NCBI RefSeq assembly: GCF_008973755.1 | Contig: NZ_WBOM01000012.1 | Span: 1 to 64,000 of the forward strand | DNA from: Nitrincola alkalilacustris | GTDB lineage: Bacteria; Pseudomonadota; Gammaproteobacteria; Pseudomonadales; Balneatricaceae | DNA: 64,000 nt | Direction of reading: 5' to 3' | Translations under genes and position numbers: made by a program | Shown: piece by piece, positions 43,943 through 53,905 of the stretch | How the letters are laid out: every line of letters starts with the position of its first letter | How positions within the stretch are numbered: the first letter of the stretch is position 1 | The notes under the pieces: model-generated | Told to the model about the DNA's origin: nothing | The model's input: only the letters and a program-made list of their open reading frames with translations | Database searches by the model: none

Positions 43943-44602
43943 ATGAGTCAGCCAGTTGCGTTCTTTGATGTAGATCACACGCTGATTGAGATACAGAGTA
44001 TGCTAAGTTTTCTGGAGTACTATTACCGGGTTTCGGCAAGAGAAGCGCGTTATCAACAGGCGTTGACTCATCTGCAAGCCATCAAGGAAGCCGGGGCATC
44101 CAGAGAGGTGCTCAATCTGGATTTCTACGCATTGCTTGAAGGTGAGAGCTGGTCGGATGTTCATCTTGTCGGACAATGCTGGTTTACACAGTGCCGGATA
44201 AGTGATCACTTGATACCCGAAACACTCGCTTGCCTGCAACAACATCGCCAGGAGGGGGCCCTGATTGTGCTGGTGTCAGGCTCATTTACTCCCTGCCTCG
44301 ATCCTTTGGTGGCGATGATTCGGCCAGACGCTGTGCTTTGCACTGAGTTGGCGTGCCTTAGTGGTCGTCTGACCGGAAGGGTTGAGCAGCAGGTGATCGG
44401 CCAGGGAAAAGTGACGGCTATTACCGAATGGATGGCAGGCAGGGGTATCGACCTGCAAAAGTCTCATGCCTATGGTGACGATATCAGCGATGTGCCCATG
44501 CTGGAACTGGTCGGGTATCCGGTAGTCGTCGGTCATAATCCGGAACTCCGTGAGCTGGCTCGACACAAGGGGTGGCGCACTCTTCACAATACCCGTGGTT
44601 GA
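43943..44602 (+). CDS. HAD-IB family phosphatase
   Basis: A 219-residue SerB-like HAD hydrolase. Motif I FDVDHTL gives nucleophile Asp9 and acid/base Asp11, motif II is Ser112 (VSGSF), motif III Lys156 (GQGKV), and motif IV GDDISD (Asp179, Asp180, Asp183). Residues 20-90 form a helical cap. Members dephosphorylate phosphoserine or related small phosphates. In this operon it could remove the phosphate from an AfsA-derived product. It overlaps the convergent LysR gene by 19 bp. Confidence 0.9.
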   Translation: MSQPVAFFDVDHTLIEIQSMLSFLEYYYRVSAREARYQQALTHLQAIKEAGASREVLNLDFYALLEGESWSDVHLVGQCWFTQCRISDHLIPETLACLQQHRQEGALIVLVSGSFTPCLDPLVAMIRPDAVLCTELACLSGRLTGRVEQQVIGQGKVTAITEWMAGRGIDLQKSHAYGDDISDVPMLELVGYPVVVGHNPELRELARHKGWRTLHNTRG

Positions 44603-45489
44603 TGCTCTGCCCACTCCCGGATAAAGGATTTGAACAGCGACATCAGTCGCGTCATGGCCAGTTTCTTATGATAGATCAGGCTGATATCCATTGCTGGAGA
44701 GGCGTAATGCGGGTAGATCTGCAGCAGTTTTCCTTGATCCAGAAGAGGTTGTATATAGATGCGTGGCAGGATGGATGCTCCCAGCCCCGCCAGCGTCATT
44801 GAGACGATAGCGCTGAGATGATTGGTGCTGTGGCTGCTGACTACCTGTTGCACGCGTATGTTGGCATCCGGGAAAAACTTCTTTGCGATCATAGACAGAT
44901 TGACGAAGGTGGGGACGATCAGCTGCCTGTTTTCAAACAGTGACTCATAGGAATCGGTCAGGGGATGCTGATCCAGATAATCAGGCGTGGCACAGAAGAT
45001 ATGCTGAGTGGCAAACAGCGGTACTCTGATCAACTGCGAGTCCTCCAATACTCCCGAGCGGAAGCAGAAGTCGATATCCGAAGCGATCAGATCCTGCAAT
45101 TCGTTGGAGACATTGAGCTCGAAGCGGACATCGGGGTACAGATTGCCAAATGACTTGATTGCATTCAGGAGCAGAGGGGTGACCAGCATCTCCGGCAGGG
45201 CAATTCTGATCCTGCCAGCTGTAATCTGGTTCTCTTCCCGGATCAGGATCTCATTCTCGGTAACAGCGTCGAGTATGCTTTTGCAGCGCAGGTAAAAGCG
45301 CTCTCCCAGTGGCGTGATCGACAGGTTGTGTGTGCTGCGATCCACCAGTTGCACACTCAGTTCATCCTCCAGCTTCGACAGTTTTTTGCTGATGGATGAG
45401 GCGGAAAGATTGAGCTGTCTTCCCGCCTTGGTAATGCTTCGGGTTTCATAAATACTGATGAACGCCTGATATTCCTGAAACTTGGGCAT
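44584..45489 (-). CDS. LysR-family transcriptional regulator
   Basis: A 301-residue LysR protein with an N-terminal helix-turn-helix (about 2-60; SITKAGRQLNLSASSISKKLSKLEDEL) and a two-lobed effector domain. It is convergent with the six-gene AfsA-type operon, whose last 19 bp it overlaps; regulation of that operon is possible but it is not in the usual divergent position. It is also 32 bp from aroA, on the same strand and downstream of it. Confidence 0.9.
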   Translation of the reverse strand: MPKFQEYQAFISIYETRSITKAGRQLNLSASSISKKLSKLEDELSVQLVDRSTHNLSITPLGERFYLRCKSILDAVTENEILIREENQITAGRIRIALPEMLVTPLLLNAIKSFGNLYPDVRFELNVSNELQDLIASDIDFCFRSGVLEDSQLIRVPLFATQHIFCATPDYLDQHPLTDSYESLFENRQLIVPTFVNLSMIAKKFFPDANIRVQQVVSSHSTNHLSAIVSMTLAGLGASILPRIYIQPLLDQGKLLQIYPHYASPAMDISLIYHKKLAMTRLMSLFKSFIREWAEHQPRVL

Positions 45490-45521
45490 GTCCTTGCCTC
45501 TTCCGGTTTGTCAGTTCTTTG

Positions 45522-46811
45522 TTAAGCCTCTGTCGTTACCTGCCCAAACAGATCAAAATACTCTGGAAAAGTCTTGCTGGTGCAACCCGGGTCATTGATG
45601 GTGATAGGTACATCACCGAAGGCAGCGAGTGAAAAACACATCGCCATGCGATGATCATCATAGGTATCTATGGCGGCACTCTGCAGTTGTGTCGGTGGGG
45701 TGACTTCGATGTAGTCCTCGCCCTCAACTACCGTGGCACCCACTTTGCGTAACTCGGTCGCCATGGCGCTCAAACGGTCGGTTTCCTTGACTCGCCAGTT
45801 GTAGATATTACGGATGGCGGTGGGGCCTTCGGCAAACAGGGCGGTGGTGGCGATCGTCATGGCAGCATCCGGGATATGGTTAAGATCCAGATCCACGCCT
45901 TTTAAACTATCGCCACGGGTCACTTCGATCCAGGTCGGGCCATAGGTCACCTGCGCACCCATCTTGCCCAGCACTTCGGCAAACGCCTTGTCACCCTGAA
46001 CACTGTCGGCACCCACACCATAGACACGTACCGTGCCGCCGGCAATCGCCGCCGCCGCCAGGAAGTAGGAGGCCGATGAGGCATCACCCTCCACCATCAC
46101 CTCGCCCGGCGAGCGGTACTGTTGCTGGCCTTTGACTACAAAACGCTGATATTGCTGGTTATCCACCTCGACACCGAACAGGCGCATCGCATGCAGGGTG
46201 ATATCGATATAGGGTTTGGATACCAGCTCACCCTCAACCTCCAGTATCAGATCATCCTGTGCCAGAGGTGCAGCCATCAGCAGTGCGGTCAGAAACTGGC
46301 TGGAAATATTGCCGCGTACACTGACCTTGCCACCTTGAAGGCCATTAGCCTTGATGCGAAGAGGAGGGAAACCTTCATCTTTCAGATAGGTGATATCGGC
46401 ACCGAGGGGCCTGAGTGAATCAACCAGATCACGAATCGGTCTTTCATACATGCGTGGCTCACCGGTCAGGGTGAACTCGCCTTCGCCCAGACACAGCGCA
46501 GCACACAGTGGGCGCATTGCCGTGCCGGCATTGCCGAGGAACAGCTCAAGTGCCTTAGTGGATGACAGAGCCTTACCCGCTCCATGTACTACACAGCTGC
46601 GACGATCTGCCGCCAGTTCATAGTGGATGCCCAGACTGGACAGTGCGTTCAACATATGGCGAATATCATCACTGTCGAGCAGATTGGTGATGCGGGTTTC
46701 GCCCTGTGCCAGCGCAGCCAACAGCAGGATACGGTTGGAGAGGCTTTTGGAGCCGGGAAGCTGAACTTCCCCATTAGCGTGTACAAGCGGTTTCAGTGTC
46801 AGGCTGTCCAT
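45522..46811 (-). CDS. aroA: 3-phosphoshikimate 1-carboxyvinyltransferase (EPSP synthase)
   Basis: A 429-residue class I EPSP synthase of the shikimate pathway. [18 protein letters not shown] near the N-terminus binds shikimate-3-phosphate and [13 protein letters not shown] is the PEP loop with the Gly sensitive to glyphosate, and [14 protein letters not shown] and the late [13 protein letters not shown] segment carry active-site residues. The ATG at 46811 gives the usual length; an upstream in-frame start would add 46 unrelated residues. Cytoplasmic, essential for aromatic amino acids. Confidence 0.96.
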   Translation of the reverse strand: MDSLTLKPLVHANGEVQLPGSKSLSNRILLLAALAQGETRITNLLDSDDIRHMLNALSSLGIHYELAADRRSCVVHGAGKALSSTKALELFLGNAGTAMRPLCAALCLGEGEFTLTGEPRMYERPIRDLVDSLRPLGADITYLKDEGFPPLRIKANGLQGGKVSVRGNISSQFLTALLMAAPLAQDDLILEVEGELVSKPYIDITLHAMRLFGVEVDNQQYQRFVVKGQQQYRSPGEVMVEGDASSASYFLAAAAIAGGTVRVYGVGADSVQGDKAFAEVLGKMGAQVTYGPTWIEVTRGDSLKGVDLDLNHIPDAAMTIATTALFAEGPTAIRNIYNWRVKETDRLSAMATELRKVGATVVEGEDYIEVTPPTQLQSAAIDTYDDHRMAMCFSLAAFGDVPITINDPGCTSKTFPEYFDLFGQVTTEA

Positions 46812-46985
46812 TGAGCGGTCTTTTCTTTGGTGGATGCGATTGGAAGGGCATAAACTACCTTGATTCCATGCTGGCGTCGAGTCTGAGATCATAAAACCTG
46901 CTGCAGTGACAGGCATCTGATCGATCCGATTCAGCGTATGTGATTCCATGTTGGTCAGTCATGCTTTGTAATCAGGGAGTCTTGA

Positions 46986-48779
46986 GTGAAAAAGAGGGAA
47001 GAAACGAGTTTTACCTGGCAATACATCTGGCAGGTGGCTCTTGAACATCGGCGACAGTTGGTGCAGGCAAATGTGATTGCCTTTCTGGCGGCGCTGGCTT
47101 CTGTTCCCTTGCCGTTGCTGATGCCGCTGTTGGTTGATGAGGTACTGCTGGATCAACCCGGATGGATAGTGGGCAGTATCGACCGGTTCTTTCCCGAGAG
47201 CTGGCACGGGCCGGTACTCTATGTATTTGCCGTACTTGCGCTCACGGTAGTGCTGCGCTTGATTTCGCTGGTGCTGACTGTGCTGCAGGCCAGACAGTTC
47301 ACGATCATCTCCAAGGATGTGATCTACCGCATGCGAGAACGCCTGTTGCAGCGGCTGGGCCGAATATCCATGGCGGAGTACGAAACGCTTGGCAGTGGTA
47401 ATGTCGCCTCTCATTTCGTCACGGATCTGGACACCATTGATCGTTTTGTCGGCAGCTCGATCAGTCGTCTGTTGATCTCCTGTCTGATGATTGTCGGGGC
47501 CGCAGTTATCCTTTTATTGATGCATTGGCAACTGGCGCTGTTCATTCTGGTACTGAACCCAGTGGTGATTTTTTTCACCATGACCATGGGTAAATATGTT
47601 AAAGAGCTCAAGCGCAAAGAGAATAGCGCCTATGAACTGTTTCAGTCGGCTTTGACCGAAACGCTGGATGCGATCCAGCAGATCCGTGCCAGTAACCGTG
47701 AGCGGCACTACCTGAAACGACTTGTAGATCAGGCATCCGGTGTTCGCGATCACTCCAGCCGCTTCGAGTGGCAGTCGGATGCGGCCAACCGCTTCAGCTT
47801 CATGGTGTTTCTGGTCGGGTTCGATCTGTTTCGCTCACTGTCGATGCTGATGGTGGTGTTTTCGGATCTCAGTGTCGGTCAGATGATTGCGGTGTTCGGC
47901 TACCTCTGGTTCATGATGGGACCGGTGCAGGAAGTGTTGGGCATTCAGTACGCCTGGTTTGGCGCTAAAGCGGCATTGTTGCGAGTCAATCGTCTGATGG
48001 CGCTGAAGCTCGAACCCTCCTGGGACGCACTTATCGATCCCTTCCAAGGCAAGCGTACCGTGAGTGTCGAGTTGGATAATATCCACTTCAGTTACATAGA
48101 GGGGCAGGAGGTGCTGCGCGGCATCACCCTGAAGATAGATGCCGGTCAGAAGATCGCCTTGGTCGGGGCCAGCGGTGGTGGTAAATCAACCCTGGTACAG
48201 GTGTTGCTGGGGCTTTATCCAGCTTCACAAGGGGAGGTGCGGTTTGATGGCGTGCCGGTGAGTCAGATAGGTCTGCCGACGGTACGGGATAATGTCGCTA
48301 CAGTGCTGCAGCAGCCGGCGCTGTTCAATGGCACGATTCGGGACAATCTGACAATGGGTGAGCAGATTGAGGATGAGGTTCTGTGGCAGGCGCTTGAGGT
48401 GGCACAGCTGAAAACTTTTATCACAGATGAGTTGTCCAATGGGCTTGATACCGTGGTCGGACGGCAGGGTATTCGATTATCAGGTGGTCAACGACAGCGC
48501 CTTGCGATAGCAAGGATGGTTCTGGCAGACCCGAAAGTGGTGATTCTGGACGAAGCCACTTCAGCTCTGGATACCGAAACAGAGTTTGCACTGCATCAGG
48601 CGCTCAACCGCTTTCTGGCAGGTCGCACGACGATTATCGTGGCGCACCGGCTGAGCGCTGTGAGGCAGGCTGATCATGTCTATGTGTTTGAGGATGGCCA
48701 GATCAGTGAGCAGGGTAGTCATTATGATCTGATTGAACAGAAAGGCCTGTATGCGCGTCTATATGGACAGCACCAGTAA
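46986..48779 (+). CDS. ABC exporter (fused permease-ATPase, MsbA/MdlB-like half transporter)
   Basis: A 597-residue half-transporter. Six membrane helices (about 25-315) precede the ATPase domain: Walker A GASGGGKST, Q-loop VLQQPALF, signature LSGGQRQRLAIARM, Walker B VVILDEATSALD and switch His in IVAHRLSAV. The start is GTG at 46986 with AGGGAG 6 nt upstream. It works as a homodimer, or with a partner not seen here. Substrate unknown; lipid, peptide and drug exporters share this design. Confidence 0.9.
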   Translation: MKKREETSFTWQYIWQVALEHRRQLVQANVIAFLAALASVPLPLLMPLLVDEVLLDQPGWIVGSIDRFFPESWHGPVLYVFAVLALTVVLRLISLVLTVLQARQFTIISKDVIYRMRERLLQRLGRISMAEYETLGSGNVASHFVTDLDTIDRFVGSSISRLLISCLMIVGAAVILLLMHWQLALFILVLNPVVIFFTMTMGKYVKELKRKENSAYELFQSALTETLDAIQQIRASNRERHYLKRLVDQASGVRDHSSRFEWQSDAANRFSFMVFLVGFDLFRSLSMLMVVFSDLSVGQMIAVFGYLWFMMGPVQEVLGIQYAWFGAKAALLRVNRLMALKLEPSWDALIDPFQGKRTVSVELDNIHFSYIEGQEVLRGITLKIDAGQKIALVGASGGGKSTLVQVLLGLYPASQGEVRFDGVPVSQIGLPTVRDNVATVLQQPALFNGTIRDNLTMGEQIEDEVLWQALEVAQLKTFITDELSNGLDTVVGRQGIRLSGGQRQRLAIARMVLADPKVVILDEATSALDTETEFALHQALNRFLAGRTTIIVAHRLSAVRQADHVYVFEDGQISEQGSHYDLIEQKGLYARLYGQHQ

Positions 48780-48909
48780 TTGAGAATGTTAATCTTTCAT
48801 ACAGGTAGCTGGCACTATCATGGCGCCAGTAGATACAAATATTGTAGCTGGAGTAATGGCTAATATCGTGACAAAGACAGGATTATTCTGTCATCAGGAG
48901 GTTATAAGG

Positions 48910-49377
48910 ATGAAAAAATATGCAACGGCACTGGTTATAGTGCTCAGTGCAGGGGTACTGGCCGGTTGTGCTCAATCATCTCTGACAGGTACCAGTTACA
49001 GCCGGGGCGAGGCGCGCCAGACCCAGACGGTACGTTATGGCACAATTGAATCGGTCACGCCGGTTGTGATTGAAGGTCGCACAGATGGTATTGTCGGCGC
49101 CGGTACCGGTGCGGTCATCGGTGGTGTGGCCGGTAGTAATGTCGGTGGTGGTAGCGGCAAAACGCTTGCCACGGTCATTGGGGCAGTAGCAGGTGGTATT
49201 GCGGGTCAGCGAGTGGAGGAGGCGGTGTCACGTCGTCAGGGTCAGGAGCTGACCGTGCGTCTGGACACAGGGACAACCATATCGGTGGTGCAGGAACTGG
49301 ATGATGGCATGATGTTCGGTGCTGGTCAGCGGGTTCGTGTACTAGGCAGTGGTACTACCACACGCGTCACTTATTGA
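48910..49377 (+). CDS. slyB: Glycine-zipper outer membrane lipoprotein (SlyB/Pcp type)
   Basis: A 155-residue lipoprotein. The lipobox VLAGC places the lipidated Cys at residue 20; position +2 is Ala, so outer-membrane sorting is expected. The central part is a glycine-zipper (GIVGAGTGAVIGGVAGSNVG and GAVAGGIAGQ, about 67-105), as in SlyB, Pcp and related 17-kDa antigens. AGGAGG and AAGG precede the ATG at 48910, which fits the signal peptide. SlyB-type proteins support outer-membrane integrity under stress. Confidence 0.9.
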   Translation: MKKYATALVIVLSAGVLAGCAQSSLTGTSYSRGEARQTQTVRYGTIESVTPVVIEGRTDGIVGAGTGAVIGGVAGSNVGGGSGKTLATVIGAVAGGIAGQRVEEAVSRRQGQELTVRLDTGTTISVVQELDDGMMFGAGQRVRVLGSGTTTRVTY

Positions 49378-49431
49378 CAGATGCTAACAGCTTGTTGAGC
49401 TAGCGCTTAATGAGTGTAGGTAATATAAGAG

Positions 49432-49460
49432 TGTGCCCTTCCTGATTCAGGTAGGGCACA
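49432..49460. terminator. Bidirectional hairpin between convergent slyB-like and YecA-like genes
   Basis: TGTGCCCT (49432-49439) pairs with AGGGCACA (49453-49460), and the inside can pair further through CCTGA/TCAGG. It lies between two convergent genes; no long T-run adjoins it. Confidence 0.6.
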
Positions 49461-49479
49461 GTCAGTCAGATAAGCAGAA

Positions 49480-50061
49480 TCACTTCTCTGGTGAATGGTA
49501 GTGCAGGTACAGATCCACCAGAACATCAGGAATCTGTTCCGCCATCTCTTCACTCAGGGCACGATCCTGGCGCACTTCGATGATTTCAGGATCATCAAAC
49601 AGATCAGATGACACCATGATCGGCAGCAGCAGGCCGGCAATGGTCTCTTCGTCGTCACCAAACCACTCCTCTTCGCGCAGGAATACACCTTCCATGAAGG
49701 ACTGCGCCCAGATAGTCAGCTCAGCAACGCCTTCCTCTTCATCAACATCCAGTGTCAGATCGCAAGGCAGCAGTATCTCTTCATCACTGTAGAGATCGGC
49801 CGCGATGGTGTGGTTCAGCTTGCGCAGCAGTGCCATTACTTCGGCTTTCTGTGCGTCTGATTCCCATTTGGGTTCGCTTTCGAACAGCAGGTCGACCCAC
49901 TCCTGTTCAGGTATCTTGACGGGACTGATGTTGATCGCGCAAAGCAGACCATGTGCACCGATCAGATCCAGTGCATCTTCCGATACGGCAGATGAAAACA
50001 AAAAGGCTTCAAGCTGGTCGAGTTCGGCTTCTGTGATCAGCCCGGTGGTGTCAGCGCTCAT
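49480..50061 (-). CDS. UPF0149/YecA-YgfB family protein
   Basis: A 193-residue acidic protein of the YecA/YgfB family: LDQLEAFLFS, AHGLLCAINISP and the WAQSFMEGVFL stretch with neighbouring EEWFGDDEETI are typical. There is no C-terminal SEC-C zinc motif, so it is the short type. Function is poorly known. The start at 50061 fits the family; the frame stays open 20 codons further upstream. Confidence 0.85.
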   Translation of the reverse strand: MSADTTGLITEAELDQLEAFLFSSAVSEDALDLIGAHGLLCAINISPVKIPEQEWVDLLFESEPKWESDAQKAEVMALLRKLNHTIAADLYSDEEILLPCDLTLDVDEEEGVAELTIWAQSFMEGVFLREEEWFGDDEETIAGLLLPIMVSSDLFDDPEIIEVRQDRALSEEMAEQIPDVLVDLYLHYHSPEK

Positions 50062-50291
50062 TTTACAATATCCCATGATTCTTTGAGCCGCCATTCTACG
50101 CTTTACTGCGCACTTGTGCATCCTGTTTACGGCTCAAGTGGCCGGTTGCGTGCCCCTTTTGAGCGACGGCTGTGCTAAAATCCTGCCCAATTGCTCACTT
50201 TACAGACCCCTCAATGCAGTCGCGCCTGATTTTCATTACCAGGCTCGGGCATTCAACCCCGGCAGTGCAGAGGTCTTGGATAGTTTCCCGC

Positions 50292-52139
50292 ATGACAGAT
50301 AAAGCTAAACAGGTACTGGCCGAAGTCTTCGGCTTTGATCAGTTCCGTCCACCTCAGGATGAGGTGGTTCAGACGGTACTTGATGGACAGGATGTGCTGG
50401 TCGTGATGCCGACCGGTGGTGGTAAATCGCTCTGCTACCAGTTACCGGCGCTGGTACGCGAAGGCACGGGTATCGTGATATCACCGTTGATCGCGCTGAT
50501 GCAGGATCAGGTGACGGCCCTGTCACAGCTCGGTATAAAAGCCGGTTGTCTGAACTCCTCTCAGACACAGGAACAGTTGCAGTGGACCGAGCAGAACCTG
50601 CTTTCGGGTGAGCTGGATCTGCTCTATATCGCCCCCGAACGGCTGATGCAGCCGCGCACACTGGGTTTGCTCAAGCGAGCCAGAATCGCGCTGTTTGCTA
50701 TTGATGAAGCTCACTGTGTGTCGCAGTGGGGGCATGATTTCCGCCCTGAATATCTGCAGCTGAACTGCCTGCGCGAGATGTTCCCTCAAGTGCCTCGTAT
50801 TGCACTGACTGCCACAGCAGATGCCCGTACCCGTCAGGAGATCATTGATCGCCTGGACCTGACCGACGCCCGACGCTTTATTCAGGGCTTTGATCGCCCC
50901 AATATCCGTTATCGCATCGGGCTCAAGGAGCGCGCGCGCGATCAGTTGCTGCGCTTTATCCGCAGTGAGTATGAGCAGGAGGCGGGTATTGTCTACTGCA
51001 TGTCGCGCAAACGTGTCGAGGAAACTGCCGCCTGGCTGTGTGAGCGGGGGCTGACCGCTCTGCCTTATCATGCCGGCCTCTCATCTGAATTGCGTGCACA
51101 CAATCAGCACCGTTTTCTGACAGAAGAGTCGGTGATCATGGTGGCGACCATCGCATTCGGGATGGGGATCGACAAACCCAATGTGCGCTTTGTTGCCCAT
51201 CTGGACTTGCCGCGTTCGATCGAAGCCTATTATCAGGAAACCGGCCGCGCCGGGCGTGACGGCCAATCGGCCACGGCCTGGATGGTCTATGGGTTGCAGG
51301 ACGTTCTGCTGTTGCGCCAGATGCTGGAAAATTCTCAGGCTGAGGATATCTTCAAGCAGGTTGAGCGGCAGAAGCTGGAAGCGATGCTCGGGTTGTGCGA
51401 GATCACCAGTTGTCGTCGTCAGGCGCTGCTGACCTATTTCGGTGAGGCGGATCATCCCCCTTGTGGCAACTGTGATACCTGTCTGGACCCTGTGCCGGTC
51501 TGGGATGGCACCGAAGCGGCGCGCAAAGCACTCTCAGCTGTGTTTCGCAGCGGCCAGCGCTTTGGTGTCAATCACGTGGTCGATATCCTGCTGGGACAGA
51601 AAACCGACAAGATCCAATCCTGGGGGCACGACAAACTGTCCACCTGGGGGATCGGCAAGGAGCTGGACCGCAATCAGTGGCGCTCGGTTTTCCGGCAACT
51701 GGTGGCGCGCGGCTATCTGAATGTGGATGCCGATGGGCATGGTGTGCTGCATCTGAACGATGCCTGCCGTGATCTGCTGCGCGGAGAGGAGACGCTGGAG
51801 CTGCGCCGTGACCTCAAGCCTGCTGCTGCCAAATCATCGGCCGTGCGCAAGGAACGACCCTCTGCCGTGGCGCGGAATCTGGACCTGGCGGAACAGCAGC
51901 TCTGGGAAGATCTGCGCACTCTGCGTAAAACACTCGCACAGGAGCAGGATGTACCGCCTTATGTGATCTTCCATGATGCGACGCTGATGGAGATGGTGAT
52001 CTACCGCCCACAGAACGAGGTGCAACTGCGGCGTCTCAGTGGAGTAGGTGAGCGCAAGCTGGAGCTCTACGGTGAGCCCTTCCTGGAGTTGATCGCGGAA
52101 CATATCGATGCCAACCACGCCTGGGTAGAACCTGCTTGA
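50292..52139 (+). CDS. recQ: ATP-dependent DNA helicase RecQ
   Basis: A 615-residue RecQ (E. coli RecQ is 609). Walker A TGGGKS (41-46), the DEAH box (Asp138 to His141), helicase motifs SATARTR-equivalent [11 protein letters not shown] and [10 protein letters not shown], the zinc-binding Cys set (CEITSC and CGNCDTC), an RQC winged helix and a C-terminal HRDC domain (about 530-605) are all visible. It unwinds DNA in RecFOR recombination and fork repair. The ATG at 50292 is chosen by alignment; there is an upstream in-frame extension without family similarity. Confidence 0.97.
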   Translation: MTDKAKQVLAEVFGFDQFRPPQDEVVQTVLDGQDVLVVMPTGGGKSLCYQLPALVREGTGIVISPLIALMQDQVTALSQLGIKAGCLNSSQTQEQLQWTEQNLLSGELDLLYIAPERLMQPRTLGLLKRARIALFAIDEAHCVSQWGHDFRPEYLQLNCLREMFPQVPRIALTATADARTRQEIIDRLDLTDARRFIQGFDRPNIRYRIGLKERARDQLLRFIRSEYEQEAGIVYCMSRKRVEETAAWLCERGLTALPYHAGLSSELRAHNQHRFLTEESVIMVATIAFGMGIDKPNVRFVAHLDLPRSIEAYYQETGRAGRDGQSATAWMVYGLQDVLLLRQMLENSQAEDIFKQVERQKLEAMLGLCEITSCRRQALLTYFGEADHPPCGNCDTCLDPVPVWDGTEAARKALSAVFRSGQRFGVNHVVDILLGQKTDKIQSWGHDKLSTWGIGKELDRNQWRSVFRQLVARGYLNVDADGHGVLHLNDACRDLLRGEETLELRRDLKPAAAKSSAVRKERPSAVARNLDLAEQQLWEDLRTLRKTLAQEQDVPPYVIFHDATLMEMVIYRPQNEVQLRRLSGVGERKLELYGEPFLELIAEHIDANHAWVEPA

Positions 52140-52166
52140 TGGACGCAGTTTGATGGGAAATGCCTG

Positions 52167-52583
52167 ATGGAGACTGCACTCTGGGCACTGTTTGCCAGCG
52201 CATTTATCTCCGCCACGCTACTGCCGGGCGGTTCCGAAGCGCTGCTGGCCTGGTACGTACATCAGGGTGAGCATCCCGTTGGCTGGATGATCGCCAGCGC
52301 GACACTCGGTAATGTGCTGGGCAGCCTGGTGACCTTCGGCATGGGCGTGATGCTGCGCCGTTACTACCCACTGAAGGTGTTGGATAAGCCCGAACACCAA
52401 CGCGCCCACCGCTGGATCGAGCGCTACGGTGCCGTAGCGCTGCTGATGGCCTGGCTGCCGATTGTCGGCGATCCACTGTGTTTTGTTGCCGGCTGGGTCG
52501 GGGTGCGTTTTGCACCCAGTGTGATCGCCATTTTTATCGGTAAGCTGCTGCGGTATTTGATAGTGGCTGGGATTTTTTTGTAG
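52167..52583 (+). CDS. yqaA: YqaA-type DedA-like membrane protein
   Basis: A 138-residue inner-membrane protein with about four hydrophobic segments. SAFISATLLPGGSEALL at the N-terminus, NVLGSLVTFGMG and the WLPIVGDPLCFVAGWVG re-entrant-type segment match the YqaA branch of the DedA/VTT family. Members are linked to membrane homeostasis and lipid flipping. It starts 27 bp after recQ on the same strand. Confidence 0.88.
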   Translation: METALWALFASAFISATLLPGGSEALLAWYVHQGEHPVGWMIASATLGNVLGSLVTFGMGVMLRRYYPLKVLDKPEHQRAHRWIERYGAVALLMAWLPIVGDPLCFVAGWVGVRFAPSVIAIFIGKLLRYLIVAGIFL

Positions 52584-52636
52584 GGCGGTGTCGGTGTATT
52601 TCTGGGAGCTGTTCATCTAGCCGTGCGCATAGATCA

Positions 52637-53473
52637 TTAAGTTGCACTCAATGGGTAAGTGAACAGCATGATGTGGCTAAGGTTCAGAAACCAGTGGACG
52701 AGCACAGCCCAGACAACTCTCCCGCTCCAGTAGTAGACCAGTCCATAAAGTACACCCGTCAAGGTGGCAACACCTACATAAGCCCACCCACCAGCCAGGT
52801 GTGCGAGGCCGAATAGCAGTGCTGCTGCGGCTAGTGCCAGTAACGGCGTTAAGCGCTGTTGCAGTTGGCGCTGTAATAAGCCACGGAACAGAAGCTCTTC
52901 GGTAATGCAGGTGTTCAGCAGGTTGCCAGCCGCGAATATCCAGAATAAGGGAGTCCAGACTGGCTGCCAGTTTATAAGCCCTAGGTTGACAGCCAAGGTC
53001 AGGGCTGCTGCTATGCCCAGCGTTATGATCAAGGGCATCAACCAGAGGGGCTTTAGAGGCCGGGGTGAGGTGCTTTGCCGAAACATGGGGATGAAGTTGA
53101 GCAAAGACCAGGCGACCAGTACTTTGTCGTGATTGAAATAGAGGTTGGTTGCAGCACTACCGGGTTTAAGTACCACTTGCTCAGCAACCAATAAGCCTTC
53201 GTAACCGGGCATGGCATGGACGACCAGCGCCGTACTGGCCAGAAACCATAGCGCATAACGTATCCAGCGTAAGACTGTGGGTACAGTCTGCTCCAGCATC
53301 CAGGCCGTTAGAGCAATATAGGCTATAGCGCCGGCAAAAAACATCCAACTGGAGTATCCGATGACTGCAGCAGTCAGCAGTATGAAAGCGGCGCCTCCAT
53401 AGCGCAGTTGAGCGTGTTTGCTGAGGCCAAGGAGGATCAGTGCGGTTGAGTAGAGCAATCCGAAGTAGAGCAT
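52637..53473 (-). CDS. CPBP-family intramembrane metalloprotease
   Basis: A 278-residue membrane protein with about eight hydrophobic segments. The Abi/CPBP motifs are complete: EELLFR (Glu192, Glu193, Arg197), FGLAH with His225, and a third motif HWFLN with His260. Such proteases process prenylated or other membrane proteins, and in some bacteria protect against self-made bacteriocins. No bacteriocin gene is seen nearby. Monocistronic and convergent with yqaA. Confidence 0.87.
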   Translation of the reverse strand: MLYFGLLYSTALILLGLSKHAQLRYGGAAFILLTAAVIGYSSWMFFAGAIAYIALTAWMLEQTVPTVLRWIRYALWFLASTALVVHAMPGYEGLLVAEQVVLKPGSAATNLYFNHDKVLVAWSLLNFIPMFRQSTSPRPLKPLWLMPLIITLGIAAALTLAVNLGLINWQPVWTPLFWIFAAGNLLNTCITEELLFRGLLQRQLQQRLTPLLALAAAALLFGLAHLAGGWAYVGVATLTGVLYGLVYYWSGRVVWAVLVHWFLNLSHIMLFTYPLSAT

Positions 53474-53550
53474 AAGTCCCTGATTACGTAATGCAGAATG
53501 TGGCTATGCTGGGGGCTGTAAGTCTTTTTTGACGTGCTGCTGCGGGGAAG

Positions 53551-53754
53551 TTACTCTGACTGCTGTCTTTTCCATTCGTCAGTAAGCAACCCTGCGAAGC
53601 CCCAATCTTCTTCTTCAATTTCCTGTATCACGACGTGTGTATGCTCAGGCTTTTTGCCTAAAACGCGTACAAGTGAATCAGTAACGTCTTTAACCAGGGC
53701 CGCCTTTTGTTGTTTTGAAGCGCCTTTCGTTATTTGAATATTTACGTATGGCAT
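53551..53754 (-). CDS. 4-oxalocrotonate tautomerase-family protein
   Basis: A 67-residue tautomerase. The start PYVNIQITKG provides the catalytic N-terminal Pro after Met removal, and the KAALVKDVTDSLVRVLGK helix and HVVIQEIEEEDW strand fit 4-OT/PptA-type small tautomerases. These form hexamers or dimers and isomerise keto/enol substrates. The physiological substrate is not indicated by the neighbours. Confidence 0.92.
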   Translation of the reverse strand: MPYVNIQITKGASKQQKAALVKDVTDSLVRVLGKKPEHTHVVIQEIEEEDWGFAGLLTDEWKRQQSE

Positions 53755-53905
53755 ACTAACTCCGGAATTAATTCAGGTTGGCGAGCATGATCATAATGCC
53801 GGCCACAGGTGCTGGCAATTTGTTGTGAGTCTGAAGGCTAAAGATGTGTAAACGTCCAGTTTCCGCTATAATCTTACCCCTTTGAACTCCTATCGGCCGG
53901 ACCAG

